A stretch of 33,216 nucleotides of DNA. Source: an uncultured Collinsella sp. Its GTDB lineage: Bacteria; Actinomycetota; Coriobacteriia; Coriobacteriales; Coriobacteriaceae. The stretch spans positions 1 through 33,216 of the forward strand of contig URBP01000012.1 in NCBI GenBank assembly GCA_900546105.1. Reading direction: 5' to 3'. This document shows, piece by piece, positions 24,618-32,822 of the stretch (positions within the stretch are counted from its first letter, which is position 1; each line of letters opens with the position of its first letter). Made by a program: the position numbers and the translations under genes. The notes below the pieces were generated by a model. It worked only from the letters and a program-made list of their open reading frames with translations, was not told the origin of the DNA and did no database searches.

Positions 24618-24658
24618 CGGCCGGATTTGAACGGGCTTGAGCAGAGGATACGCGGTTT

Positions 24659-24706
24659 GGTAAACGTGCTAAAACAGGCGGTAAACGGTAGGTAAAGGTG
24701 GTTACC
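24659..24706. promoter_or_regulatory. Phased GGTAAA repeats upstream of ppdK, likely operators
   Basis: GGTAAACG at 24659 and 24680, GGTAAAG at 24691 and the inverse GGTTACC at 24700. The direct copies are 21 and 11 bp apart, two turns and one turn of the helix, so they face the same side. They lie roughly 55-100 bp upstream of the expected ppdK start site. The binding protein is unknown. Confidence 0.5.
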
Positions 24707-24774
24707 TTATGAAGATATCACTGCAAGAAAATGCAGGTCAGATGCAATGTTTTTGCTAAATCGCTTTACCATAA

Positions 24775-24807
24775 GTAGCTAATTTGGGACGGGGCTTTTT
24801 TAGCTGC
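24775..24807 (+). repeat. REP-like hairpin A (GGACGGGG class)
   Basis: Core GGACGGGG at 24787-24794. The flanks GTAGCTAA and TTAGCTGC pair over eight positions with one G-T wobble, in the register -10 with +11 down to -5 with +6. It forms the left half of a large palindrome with hairpin B. Confidence 0.75.
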
Positions 24808-24848
24808 CCTGTCGGCATTCGACCAAAAAACTCGCGGCCTCAGTCGGG

Positions 24849-24881
24849 GTAGCTAAAAATGCCCCGTCCCAAATTAGCTAC
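24849..24881 (-). repeat. REP-like hairpin B (GGACGGGG class), overlaps the ppsR stop
   Basis: On the minus strand the core GGACGGGG is at 24869-24862, with GTAGCTAA and TTAGCTAC pairing over all eight positions in the same register as hairpin A. The copy overlaps the ppsR 3' end: the TAG stop (24880-24878) is part of its 5' stem. Confidence 0.8.
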
Positions 24882-25753
24882 TTTTGCTGGGCGCGACGGG
24901 CGGCACGGCGGGCCCTGGCTTCCTGAATCTCTTCGAGGTGGGCAATGATCTCGGCAGCGCTTTCCTCGATCGCCTTGCCGTCGGTACGCACCACAAAGCA
25001 GCCTAGGCGCTTCATGAGGGCACGAGCTTCCTCGAGCTCGCTGCGCACGCTCTCGGGCTCGGCATAGGAGCCGGCGACGGCACGGGCGTAGTCGTCGCCC
25101 AAGCGGCTATCGCGAATCTCGGAAATCACATCGACGGTCGAAATCAAGCCGAACAACCGCATCGGGTCGACCTCGTAAATTGACTTGGGCGGCTCCATGC
25201 CATGGGCCAAAGGAACATTGGCAACCTTGTAGCCCTGATAGGCCAAATACATCGACAGCGGCGTCTTGGACGTACGCGATACGCCCAGCAGCACGATATC
25301 GGCACCCGACAGATCGTCGCAACCGCGCCCGTCATCGTGCTCAACGAAATACTCCATAGCCTCAATACGATGGAAATAGCGGTCATCGGTCTTGTGAATC
25401 ACGCCCGCAACGCCCTTGGGCGGCACGCCGACGAGCGACGACAGCACGGCGAGCGTCGGACCGATCAGGTCGACCGAGCGAATGTGCAGCATGCCCAAGT
25501 AGTCGAGCACACGAGCACGAAGGGCCGGATCGACAATGGTGTGGAACACGGCGATATCGCGATGGTCGGCATCGACGCGCGGCCCCACAAATGACTTGAC
25601 TTGCTCCACGGAGGCCACCTTTGGCAGGCGCAAAACGTGAAAAGCCCCTTCATCAAATTGCCCGGACGCCGCAAGCACCACCTCACAAGCGGTATCACCG
25701 AGCGAGTCGGAGATAACGATAACGGTGGGACGAGCGGTGACCGGGCAATCCAT
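24878..25753 (-). CDS. ppsR: PPDK regulatory protein (bifunctional kinase/Pi-dependent phosphorylase)
   Basis: Switches PPDK off by ADP-dependent phosphorylation of the Thr next to its catalytic His, and on by Pi-dependent dephosphorylation. The 291-aa DUF299-family protein has VISDSLGDTACEV near the N-terminus and the P-loop GVSRTSKT at 157-164. The target gene ppdK lies directly downstream on the same strand, across a REP doublet. The gene follows glyS by 34 bp; in B. subtilis the order is glyQ-glyS-ccpN-yqfL, so ccpN is absent here. ATG 25753 follows GGAG. The last Lys codon and stop lie within REP hairpin B, so the C-terminus may have been reset by the element. Confidence 0.96.
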   Translation of the reverse strand: MDCPVTARPTVIVISDSLGDTACEVVLAASGQFDEGAFHVLRLPKVASVEQVKSFVGPRVDADHRDIAVFHTIVDPALRARVLDYLGMLHIRSVDLIGPTLAVLSSLVGVPPKGVAGVIHKTDDRYFHRIEAMEYFVEHDDGRGCDDLSGADIVLLGVSRTSKTPLSMYLAYQGYKVANVPLAHGMEPPKSIYEVDPMRLFGLISTVDVISEIRDSRLGDDYARAVAGSYAEPESVRSELEEARALMKRLGCFVVRTDGKAIEESAAEIIAHLEEIQEARARRAARRAQQK

Positions 25754-25787
25754 GCGGGGCTCCTTTTGCGCTTATACGCAGGCTGGC

Positions 25788-27884
25788 TTACTTTTTGCGG
25801 GCAAGCTCACCGATGTTGGCGATGCCGGAGAAAACGGCCTCGAAGCGGTTGAGCAGCTTAAGGCGATTATCGCGAAGCTGCTCGTCCTTGTCCATGACCA
25901 TGACCTCATCGAAGAAGCGGTCGATGGGGGCACGCAAGGCGGCAAGGGCGGCAAATGCGGCCGGGTAATCCTCGGCAGCAAGGGCGGCATCGACAGCGGT
26001 CTGAGCAGCCTCGGAGGCATCGGCAAGCGCGAGCTCGGCCTCGCCCATCAGGCTGCGGTCGTACTCCGCACCCAGCTCGGGCTTGGAGATATGCGCGGCG
26101 CGGGCATAGGCGGTAGCCAGGTTGTCGAAGGTCTCGGCATCATTCTTGCGAGCCTCGTCGAGGGCGGCGCAGCGGGCGAAGAAGACGGACGGGGCGATGA
26201 TGTGCACCGCAGAGACGGCGGCAACGGTATCGGCCGGGATCTTTTCGTCGCGGGCCATGCTCACCAGGCGGCCATGGAAGAAGTCGCGAACCTGCTGGGC
26301 GACCTCGACGGCGTCGAACTCAATGCTCTGCTCACTGTAGAGCTCGAGGGCGAAGTCGATGAGCGACGTGGGGTCGATCGGCAGACGATCGCGCAGGATG
26401 TTGATGATGCCGATAGCGGCACGACGCAGCGCGTAGGGGTCGGAGGAGCCGGTCGGGGGCTCGCCGATGGCAAAGATACCGGCGATGGTATCGAGCTTGT
26501 CGGCGCAGGCCACGATGCAGCCAGCGGTGCCCTCGGGCAGCTCGTCACCGGCAAAGCGGGGACGATAATGATCGCGAATGGCGTGGGCGACCTCGTCGTT
26601 CTCCCCCATCGCGGTGGCGTAGTAACCGCCCATCACGCCCTGCTGGCTCGTGAACTCGACGACGGCGTTAGACACCAGGTCGGCCTTGCACAGGTGCGCG
26701 GCGCGAGCGGCATCGGCGGCCAGGTGGGCGCCCAGATGGGCCTCGCGAGCGATGGCGAGCGCGAGCTGCTCAATGCGCTCGGACTTGGCGAGCACGCTAC
26801 CGAGCTTCTCCTGGAAGGCAACCTTGGCCAGACGCTCACGGAACTCGTCGAGGGAGATCTTCAGGTCCTCCTCGTAGAAGAACTTGGCGTCATCCAGACG
26901 GGCGCGCACGACGCGCTCGTTGCCGTCGATCACGCGCTCGGCGTTCTCGGGCTTGCTGTTGGAAACGACCACGAACTCACGCGTGAGCTTGCCCTCGCCG
27001 TCATAGATCGGGAAGTAGCGCTGGTTGGTGAGCATGGACTCGCAGATGATCTCGTGCGGGACCTTGAGGAACTCCTCATCGAAGGTACCGACGAGCACCG
27101 TCGGCCACTCGCAGAGGTTGATAACCTCCTCGAAGACCTTCTTAGGCGTATCAACATGGCAGCCGGGGCGAGCGGCCTCGACCTCGGCGATACCGGCGAG
27201 GATGGCCTCGCGACGGCGCTCGGCAGAGAGCACGCCGGCGTCCTCGAGCACCTGCTCGTAGGCGGCGGGGCTGGCGACAACGTGGTCACCGGGGCCAAGT
27301 ACGCGATGACCACGCGTGGTGTTGCCACTCGTCACGTCGGCAAACGACACGGGAACAACATCCTCGCCCAAAAGGCAGCAGATCCAACGGACCGGACGAA
27401 CAAAGGTCGCGTGCTCGTGGCCCCAGCGCTGGCTGCGGTAGTTGGGCCACTGCAGGCCGGCGATGGTCTTCTCGCACAGAGCGGTCAGAATCGGCGTAGC
27501 CGGTGCGGAGGGAATGTTCTTCTCGGCGAACACATACTCGCGACCGTCAGTGTCCTCGCGTCGAACCAGGTCCTCGGCAGCCACACCGCACTTGCGGGCG
27601 AAGCCCTGGGCGGCCTTGGTGGCGTTGCCGTCGGCATCGAAGGCAATGTTTGCCGCGGGACCGCGCTTGACCTCATGGACCTCATCGGTCGCAGTGGCGA
27701 CATCGGCCACGAGCGCAGCCAGACGACGCGGGCTCGAGATCACGCGGACCTCGCCATGGGCCAGACCGGCCTCGTCGAGGCCCTTGGCGATCATGGTGCC
27801 AAGCTGCTTGACGGCATTGTTCAACGGTGCGGAGGGCATTTCCTCCGTACCAATCTCAAACAGGAAATCCTTAGCGTCTGCCAT
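25788..27884 (-). CDS. glyS: Glycine--tRNA ligase beta subunit
   Basis: The large subunit of the heterotetrameric bacterial GlyRS; binds tRNA(Gly). The 698-aa protein opens with DFLFEIGTEEMPSAPL, contains RPVRWICCLLG and PEDYPAAFAAL-type segments (here EDYPAAFAALAAL), and ends in a DALR-like anticodon-binding helical domain with VMVMDKDEQLRDNRLKLL. ATG 27884 is three bases after the glyQ stop. It requires GlyQ for activity. Confidence 0.97.
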   Translation of the reverse strand: MADAKDFLFEIGTEEMPSAPLNNAVKQLGTMIAKGLDEAGLAHGEVRVISSPRRLAALVADVATATDEVHEVKRGPAANIAFDADGNATKAAQGFARKCGVAAEDLVRREDTDGREYVFAEKNIPSAPATPILTALCEKTIAGLQWPNYRSQRWGHEHATFVRPVRWICCLLGEDVVPVSFADVTSGNTTRGHRVLGPGDHVVASPAAYEQVLEDAGVLSAERRREAILAGIAEVEAARPGCHVDTPKKVFEEVINLCEWPTVLVGTFDEEFLKVPHEIICESMLTNQRYFPIYDGEGKLTREFVVVSNSKPENAERVIDGNERVVRARLDDAKFFYEEDLKISLDEFRERLAKVAFQEKLGSVLAKSERIEQLALAIAREAHLGAHLAADAARAAHLCKADLVSNAVVEFTSQQGVMGGYYATAMGENDEVAHAIRDHYRPRFAGDELPEGTAGCIVACADKLDTIAGIFAIGEPPTGSSDPYALRRAAIGIINILRDRLPIDPTSLIDFALELYSEQSIEFDAVEVAQQVRDFFHGRLVSMARDEKIPADTVAAVSAVHIIAPSVFFARCAALDEARKNDAETFDNLATAYARAAHISKPELGAEYDRSLMGEAELALADASEAAQTAVDAALAAEDYPAAFAALAALRAPIDRFFDEVMVMDKDEQLRDNRLKLLNRFEAVFSGIANIGELARKK

Positions 27885-27887
27885 GGC

Positions 27888-28799
27888 TTACGCCACCTCG
27901 CCTTCCTGGTCGGCATTCTCGTTGACTCCGGCGACCTCGGCCATGTAGGCCTCGCAGCACGCCTTGGCGACGGCGCGGACGCGCAGGATGTAGTTGGCAC
28001 GCTCGACCGCGGATAGGGCACCGCGGGCATCGAGCAGGTTGAAGGCGTGGCTGCACTTCATGACACAGTCGTACGCCGGCAGCGGCAGCTTTCGCTCCAG
28101 GCAGGAATGGCACTCGGCCTCGTAGTCGTCAAACTTCTGACGCATCATCTCGACGTTGGCGACCTCAAAGTTATAGGCACTGAACTCGCGCTCGTTCTCG
28201 AGGAACACGTCGCCATAGGTCATGGGCGTGCCGTCGGGCAGGTAGCTCCACACCAGGTCGTAGACGGAGTTGACGCCCTGCGCATACATGGCGATACGCT
28301 CCAGGCCATAGGTGATCTCGACAGGCACGGGGTCGACCTCGATGCCGCCCACCTGCTGGAAGTACGTAAACTGCGTGACCTCCATGCCGTTGAGCCAGAC
28401 CTCCCAGCCAAGGCCCCAGGCGCCCAGGGTCGGGCTCTCCCAGTCGTCCTCGACAAAGCGGACGTCATGGTCGTTGGGGTCCAGGCCAATGGCAGCCAGC
28501 GAACCCAGGTAGAGCTCCTGGGCGTTGACCGGCGACGGCTTGATGAGCACCTGGAACTGATAGTAGTGCTGCATGCGGTTAGGGTTCTCGCCGTAGCGGC
28601 CGTCGGCGGGACGGCGGCAAGGTTGAGCATAGCAGGTGCGCCACTCGGCGGGACCGAGCGAGCGCAGCGTGGTCGCGGTATGGAAGGTACCGGCACCGAC
28701 CTCAGAGTCATAGGGCTGCATAATGACGCAGCCCTGCTCGCCCCAGTACTGCTGGAGGCGCAGGATGATGTCTTGGAAGGAAAGCGATGAAGCGTTCAT
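27888..28799 (-). CDS. glyQ: Glycine--tRNA ligase alpha subunit
   Basis: The catalytic class II subunit that forms glycyl-adenylate. The 303-aa protein starts MNASSLSFQDIILRLQQYW and shows the hallmark GCVIMQPYDSEVGAGTFHTATTLR region, RRPADGRYGENPNR and FTYFQQVGG. ATG 28799 is chosen by homology; AGAGG lies close before it and GAGGGG further upstream. An in-frame extension of 11 residues to 28832 is unlikely. A -10-like TATAGT lies about 50 bp upstream, so glyQS may have some expression of its own. Confidence 0.97.
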   Translation of the reverse strand: MNASSLSFQDIILRLQQYWGEQGCVIMQPYDSEVGAGTFHTATTLRSLGPAEWRTCYAQPCRRPADGRYGENPNRMQHYYQFQVLIKPSPVNAQELYLGSLAAIGLDPNDHDVRFVEDDWESPTLGAWGLGWEVWLNGMEVTQFTYFQQVGGIEVDPVPVEITYGLERIAMYAQGVNSVYDLVWSYLPDGTPMTYGDVFLENEREFSAYNFEVANVEMMRQKFDDYEAECHSCLERKLPLPAYDCVMKCSHAFNLLDARGALSAVERANYILRVRAVAKACCEAYMAEVAGVNENADQEGEVA

Positions 28800-28858
28800 G
28801 CCTCTAATATCCCCTCGTCGAAACGAATACACGGTTAGGTACTGTACTATAGCGGTTT

Positions 28859-29422
28859 TTAATCGATAGCGCCGATGCGGTTGAGCGGCCAGTAACGCAC
28901 AAGCGCCACAGCGATCAAATCAGAGCGATCGACGGGACCAAAGTAGCGTGAGTCGGCAGAGTTCTCTCGATTGTCGCCCATCACCCACACACAGTCATCG
29001 GGGACGGTGTAGGGAAAGCTCACCTGGGCGGCGGGCGCCTGGACCGAAAGCGGCCAGCTCATGCCGGTCGTATAGCCCTCATCGAGCGCCTGGCCGTCGA
29101 CGACGACCTTGCCGTCCTGAAGGTCGACCGTCTGACCGGCCGTGGCAATAACGCGCTTGACAAGAACATCATGCTCGGAGGTGCCATCGGGGTTGTGAAA
29201 CACCACGATATCGCCCTGCTTGACGGGCTGACCGAGCTCGAGGCTCACCTTTTGCGCCAGGATCTGGTCGCCGATCTCGATTGTGTCCTCCATAGAGCCG
29301 GTGGGCACCACAAAGGGCTCGACCACAAACGAGCGAATCAAGAAGGTGGCGACCAGTGCGATCGCGATGACCGCGATCCACTCAAAAGCGCCCCTCAACG
29401 CGGAATGCTGCGATGGAACCAT
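28859..29422 (-). CDS. lepB: Signal peptidase I
   Basis: Removes signal peptides from secreted proteins at the outer face of the membrane. The 187-aa protein has one N-terminal membrane anchor (about residues 11-30, GAFEWIAVIAIALVATFLI), the nucleophile Ser43 in PTGSMEDT, the general base Lys89 in VLVKRVIA, and box E GDNRENSADSR. ATG 29422 follows GAGGAG and is two bases after the trmD stop; the open frame upstream is trmD DNA. Confidence 0.97.
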   Translation of the reverse strand: MVPSQHSALRGAFEWIAVIAIALVATFLIRSFVVEPFVVPTGSMEDTIEIGDQILAQKVSLELGQPVKQGDIVVFHNPDGTSEHDVLVKRVIATAGQTVDLQDGKVVVDGQALDEGYTTGMSWPLSVQAPAAQVSFPYTVPDDCVWVMGDNRENSADSRYFGPVDRSDLIAVALVRYWPLNRIGAID

Positions 29423-29424
29423 TC

Positions 29425-30183
29425 TCACTCCTCGCTCTGCGAATACGAAGCGTCCAAAATCTCCTGCGCGTAAGCGCGCTCCTCGGGCGTGAGCCGCGCC
29501 GTCTCGATCAGGTCGGGACGCCAGCGGCAGGTGCGCTCGATGGCGTTCTTGCGGCGCCAAGCGTCAACTTTTGCGTGATCGCCACTCACGAGCACAGGAG
29601 GCACGCCCTCGCCGTTGAACTCGGCGGGACGGGTGTACTGCGCGTACTCGAGCAGGCCTCCGTCCTCGGCGGTCGAGAACGACTCGTCCACGTTGCTCAT
29701 CTCGTCGCCCAGGGCACCGGGGATGAGGCGTACGACGGCATCGGCAACGACCATGGCGGGTAGCTCGCCACCCGTAAGCACATAGTCGCCAATCGACAGA
29801 CGCTCGTCGGCATACGCATACGCGCGCTCGTCGACGCCCTCGTAACGGCTGCACACAAACAGCAGGCGCTCACTTTTGAGCAGGCGCTCGGCCACATGCT
29901 GCGTAAAAGGCTCGCCACAGGGGGTAAAGAACACCACAGTGGGCTTGGGACCCTCTGCGCTAATGGCTTCGATGGCCTCTGCGATAGGCTCGACCTTCAT
30001 GAGCATGCCCTGCCCGCCGCCGTACGGCTCGTCATCGACGGTACGATGGCGGTCGTGCGTCCAGTCGCGCAGGTTATACGCCTTAAAATCAAAAAGGCCG
30101 GCCTTGCGGGCGCGGCCCAAGATCGATGTGGACATGACGGGCTCAAACATCTCGGGAAAGACCGAAAGGGTCTCGATCAGCAT
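29425..30183 (-). CDS. trmD: tRNA (guanine-37-N1)-methyltransferase
   Basis: Methylates G37 next to the anticodon, preventing +1 frameshifting. The 252-aa SPOUT protein has ETLSVFPEMFEP, YGGGQGMLM, CSRYEGVDER and the trefoil-knot segment IGDYVLTGGELPAMVVADAV, then EYAQYTRPAEF. It is 10 bases after rimM, the conserved partner. Confidence 0.98.
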   Translation of the reverse strand: MLIETLSVFPEMFEPVMSTSILGRARKAGLFDFKAYNLRDWTHDRHRTVDDEPYGGGQGMLMKVEPIAEAIEAISAEGPKPTVVFFTPCGEPFTQHVAERLLKSERLLFVCSRYEGVDERAYAYADERLSIGDYVLTGGELPAMVVADAVVRLIPGALGDEMSNVDESFSTAEDGGLLEYAQYTRPAEFNGEGVPPVLVSGDHAKVDAWRRKNAIERTCRWRPDLIETARLTPEERAYAQEILDASYSQSEE

Positions 30184-30193
30184 GTTGTCCTCC

Positions 30194-30715
30194 CTACTTG
30201 TCCATATCGATCAGGCCGTCCATAACGTGGACGGAAATTGTTCCTGTGTCGGGAAGATCGAGCACAACCTGCTCGATCACGGGAATCAGTACCTCGCCGT
30301 ACCGATCGCCCTCGACAACCCAAACATCGTTAGCGGGCGTCGACATGATCTCGACAATCGTGCCGAGCGAACCAAAGCGCTCGTCGACCACCTCGCGACC
30401 CATCAGGTCGGTATAGGCAGCGTCGAGCGAATCGAGCTCAAAGTCGTCACGATTTGCCAGCACATAGCATCCCGTGATGCCTTCGGCGGCCGTCAAGTCG
30501 TCAATGCCCTCAAACGAGACCAGATCGCCATCGCCCGTATCGGTGACGGACACGACCGTGCAAAAGCGGTCGCGCTTGAGCGCCGGCGGCGTCAGGGCGA
30601 CGCGCATACCAGGCTCTAATACAGAAGGAAGCCCCCGCAGCGGCTGCGCGAGGACCTCCCCCTTCCTTCCGTGCGGCTTGACCACACGGGCGATGTTTTT
30701 GTACTGGGACCTCAA
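30194..30715 (-). CDS. rimM: Ribosome maturation factor RimM
   Basis: Assists assembly of the 30S head and binds S19. The 173-aa protein has the N-terminal RimM barrel (YKNIARVVKPHGRKGEVLAQPL) and a C-terminal PRC barrel (LMGREVVDERFGSLGTIVEI, YGEVLIPVIEQVV). The start is TTG 30715, four bases after the khpA stop; the SD-like AGGA is only two bases away, so initiation may depend on coupling with khpA. No better start exists before the conserved KPHG. Confidence 0.95.
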   Translation of the reverse strand: MRSQYKNIARVVKPHGRKGEVLAQPLRGLPSVLEPGMRVALTPPALKRDRFCTVVSVTDTGDGDLVSFEGIDDLTAAEGITGCYVLANRDDFELDSLDAAYTDLMGREVVDERFGSLGTIVEIMSTPANDVWVVEGDRYGEVLIPVIEQVVLDLPDTGTISVHVMDGLIDMDK

Positions 30716-30719
30716 GGTC

Positions 30720-31004
30720 CTAGCCCAGAACCTCTACCTCGACAGCAGTGTCGAGGCGAGCGGCCAATGCACGGGCGAGCGTGCGAATGGCCTTGATGGT
30801 ACGGCCACGACGGCCGATGACCTTAGCAACGTCATCCTCGGCGACAGAAACCTCAATCGTAGAGGCGTCGTCACCATCGATGACCTCAAGGCTCACGGAA
30901 TCCGGGTCGTCGACGATCTGAACAACGAGATATTCGACGAGATCGGCGATGCGATCTGAGAGCATTGCCTCACCCTCGAGCTGTGCAGCGTCAACCTCAG
31001 GCAC
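30720..31004 (-). CDS. khpA: KH-domain RNA-binding protein KhpA
   Basis: A small single-KH protein that binds RNA, often with KhpB/Jag, and affects cell division and translation in studied species. The 94-aa protein has the GxxG loop as GRRG (64-67) in KVIGRRGRTIKAIRTLA. The start is GTG 31004, six bases after GAGGAG; an internal ATG at residue 14 (MLSDRIADLVEYLV) would give the more usual short N-terminus. It sits between rpsP and rimM as in most Gram-positives. Confidence 0.95.
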   Translation of the reverse strand: MPEVDAAQLEGEAMLSDRIADLVEYLVVQIVDDPDSVSLEVIDGDDASTIEVSVAEDDVAKVIGRRGRTIKAIRTLARALAARLDTAVEVEVLG

Positions 31005-31007
31005 GAT

Positions 31008-31349
31008 TTACTCCTCGGCGCCCTCAGCGGCCTCAGCGGCAGCCTTAGCGGCCTCGGCCTCTTTGGCGAGCTGCTTCTTGGACTTCTTGACGACGGTCTC
31101 GGTCTTCTCACCCTCGTTGGCGGCCTTGACCAGAGCGGCAACGGCGTCGGTGAGCTGAGCGCCCTTGGACTGCCAGTCGGCGATCTTCTCGAGGTCGAGG
31201 TTGATGGTCTTGGGGGCGGTCATCGGGTTGTAGCGGCCAACCTCCTCGATGATACGACCGTCACGCGGGGCGCGGGAATCGGCGACGACGACACGGTAGT
31301 ACGGACGCTTCTTAGCGCCGTGACGAGCAAGGCGAATCTTGACTGCCAA
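31008..31349 (-). CDS. rpsP: 30S ribosomal protein S16
   Basis: A 30S assembly protein. The 113-aa protein begins (as Met) AVKIRLARHGAKKRPYYRVVVADSRAPRDGR in its annotated relatives' form, with EEVGRYNPM next and a Lys/Ala/Glu-rich C-terminal tail of about 35 residues. The start is TTG 31349, six bases after GGAGGAG; the open frame upstream to 31385 is leader. It leads the rpsP-to-ppsR unit. Confidence 0.97.
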   Translation of the reverse strand: MAVKIRLARHGAKKRPYYRVVVADSRAPRDGRIIEEVGRYNPMTAPKTINLDLEKIADWQSKGAQLTDAVAALVKAANEGEKTETVVKKSKKQLAKEAEAAKAAAEAAEGAEE

Positions 31350-31405
31350 AGGAAACTCCTCCAACCAAGCAGCTTTAGGCTGCAACTACAAACAAACAGT
31401 TGAAC

Positions 31406-31434
31406 ATAATACGCCATCGACGCGGGCAGGTGAA
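31406..31434 (-). promoter_or_regulatory. Candidate promoter of rpsP unit
   Basis: On the minus strand TTCACC (31434-31429), 17-bp spacer, TATTAT (31411-31406). The leader of about 50 nt has a 5-bp hairpin (GCAGC/GCTGC, 31369-31383). Confidence 0.55.
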
Positions 31435-31538
31435 GTCCGTGAGACCAACTTCTTCGGTGTAGTCGAGGGCAAATCCATATCTTAGACAAGAATTCGGGAT
31501 TTGCAAGCACATACACGCACCCCACATGAGCTGCGCGG

Positions 31539-31544
31539 TATACT
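31539..31544 (+). promoter_or_regulatory. dinB -10 box for a leaderless transcript
   Basis: TATACT ends six bases before the dinB ATG at 31551, so transcription should start at or within a base or two of the A of ATG. No SD is present before this ATG. Confidence 0.6.
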
Positions 31545-31550
31545 CATGAC

Positions 31551-32804
31551 ATGGAAAGACGCGAACATACATACGGTTATGAGGATGCCATAGGCGTCAC
31601 GCCGCCTCCCTGGACGGGTCCGGCGGTGGGCCTGATGGACCTCGATGCGTTTTTTGCGAGCGTGGAGATGCTCGATCATCCCGAGTGGCGCGGCATGCCG
31701 CTCATAGTGGGTGGCGATGCCGATTCTCGTGGCGTTGTGTCCACTTGCTCATACGAGGCACGTCGCTTTGGCGTGCACTCCGCCATGCCCTCGGCCGAGG
31801 CGCGGCGCCTGTGCCCGCAAGCCATTTGGACGCATGGGCATTTTGATCGCTATCGTGAGGTCAGCGCGCAGGTCATGGCGATTCTCGCCGACGAGACCCC
31901 GCGTGTTGAGCGCGTATCCATCGACGAAGCCTTTATCGATCTCACACCGGGCCGCTTTGCGCCCGAAGACCCGCTGCTGGTTGCGCGACGTATAAGCGAC
32001 CGCGTGGCAGCGCTGGGAGTGACCTGCTCCATTGGCGTGGGCTGCAACAAGACGGTCGCAAAGATCGCAAGCGAGCAGGATAAGCCGTTTGGGCTGACCA
32101 TCGTGCGCCCCGGAACCGAGCAGCGCTTTTTGGCCGCGCTGCCGGTATCTGTCATGAGCGGCATCGGGCGCTCGGCCGAGGAGCGACTGCGCCGCATGCG
32201 CATCTACACCCTCGGCGAGCTATCACGTGCACCGGAATCCACCTTGGCCTCTATTTTTGGCGTCAACGGCGAACGCATGCGCCAGCGTGCGCAAGGGCTC
32301 GAAATCTCCGAAGTCACAAGCCTCGATGAAGAGCGCGAGGTCAAGTCGGTCAGCAATGAACGCACCTTTGCGAAAGATTTGACTGAGCGTGGGGACATCG
32401 AAGCGGCGATTGCGCTATTGGGAGAGTCAGTGGGACGCCGCCTGCGCCGTCAAGGACTAACGGGTGCCACAGTGACACTCAAACTCAAGTATTCGTATGG
32501 AAGTGGGCGCTCGGCACAGCGCCGGCTGCCGCATCCGACCGACGATGAGAACATCTTTGTGGCGGTGGCGCTCGAGCTGCTCGACAACATCTGGCAAGAA
32601 GGCATGCACGTGCGTCTGGCAGGTATCGGAATGAGCGACTTCAACCACCAAGGCGGTATCCAAACCGACCTGTTCTGCGAAGTCGACGACCGCGGGGCCC
32701 AATCCAGCGACCGACGCGACCTCTCCGTCGCTATCGACGCCGTCCGAGACAAGTTCGGCGACACCGCCCTATCCTTCGGCCGCCAATCCCGCTTCAACGA
32801 TTAA
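31551..32804 (+). CDS. dinB: DNA polymerase IV (Y family)
   Basis: A low-fidelity translesion polymerase. The 417-aa protein shows the palm motif GLMDLDAFFASVE (catalytic Asp30, steric-gate Phe35), GVVSTCSYEARRFGVHSAMPSAEA, the second catalytic SIDEAF (Asp125, Glu126), GVGCNKTVAKIASEQDKP, helix-hairpin-helix GIGRSAEERL, and a C-terminal little-finger domain. QTDLF near residue 370 fits a beta-clamp motif. A 25-residue N-terminal extension precedes the polymerase domain; an internal GTG could be the start, but ATG 31551 sits exactly one -10 distance from TATACT. No LexA-type box of the GAAC-N4-GTTC form is visible. Confidence 0.95.
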   Translation: MERREHTYGYEDAIGVTPPPWTGPAVGLMDLDAFFASVEMLDHPEWRGMPLIVGGDADSRGVVSTCSYEARRFGVHSAMPSAEARRLCPQAIWTHGHFDRYREVSAQVMAILADETPRVERVSIDEAFIDLTPGRFAPEDPLLVARRISDRVAALGVTCSIGVGCNKTVAKIASEQDKPFGLTIVRPGTEQRFLAALPVSVMSGIGRSAEERLRRMRIYTLGELSRAPESTLASIFGVNGERMRQRAQGLEISEVTSLDEEREVKSVSNERTFAKDLTERGDIEAAIALLGESVGRRLRRQGLTGATVTLKLKYSYGSGRSAQRRLPHPTDDENIFVAVALELLDNIWQEGMHVRLAGIGMSDFNHQGGIQTDLFCEVDDRGAQSSDRRDLSVAIDAVRDKFGDTALSFGRQSRFND

Positions 32805-32822
32805 CCGCCTTTGGGCAAAACG

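Larger units (their letters stand above)
24773..24883. repeat. REP doublet (BIME-like palindrome) between ppdK and ppsR
   Basis: Hairpins A and B form an inverted pair. Their outer 23 bp are perfectly complementary and the match continues imperfectly for about 14 bp more, around a loop of roughly 40 nt. It may also serve as a terminator for the rpsP-to-ppsR unit or shield its mRNA end. The central spacer shows nothing recognisable. Confidence 0.75.

Noticed and set aside
25725..28016. Plus-strand frame of 763 codons antisense to glyS and its neighbours
   Set aside because: Shadow of biased codons; no SD, no domain, covers clear glyS sequence.
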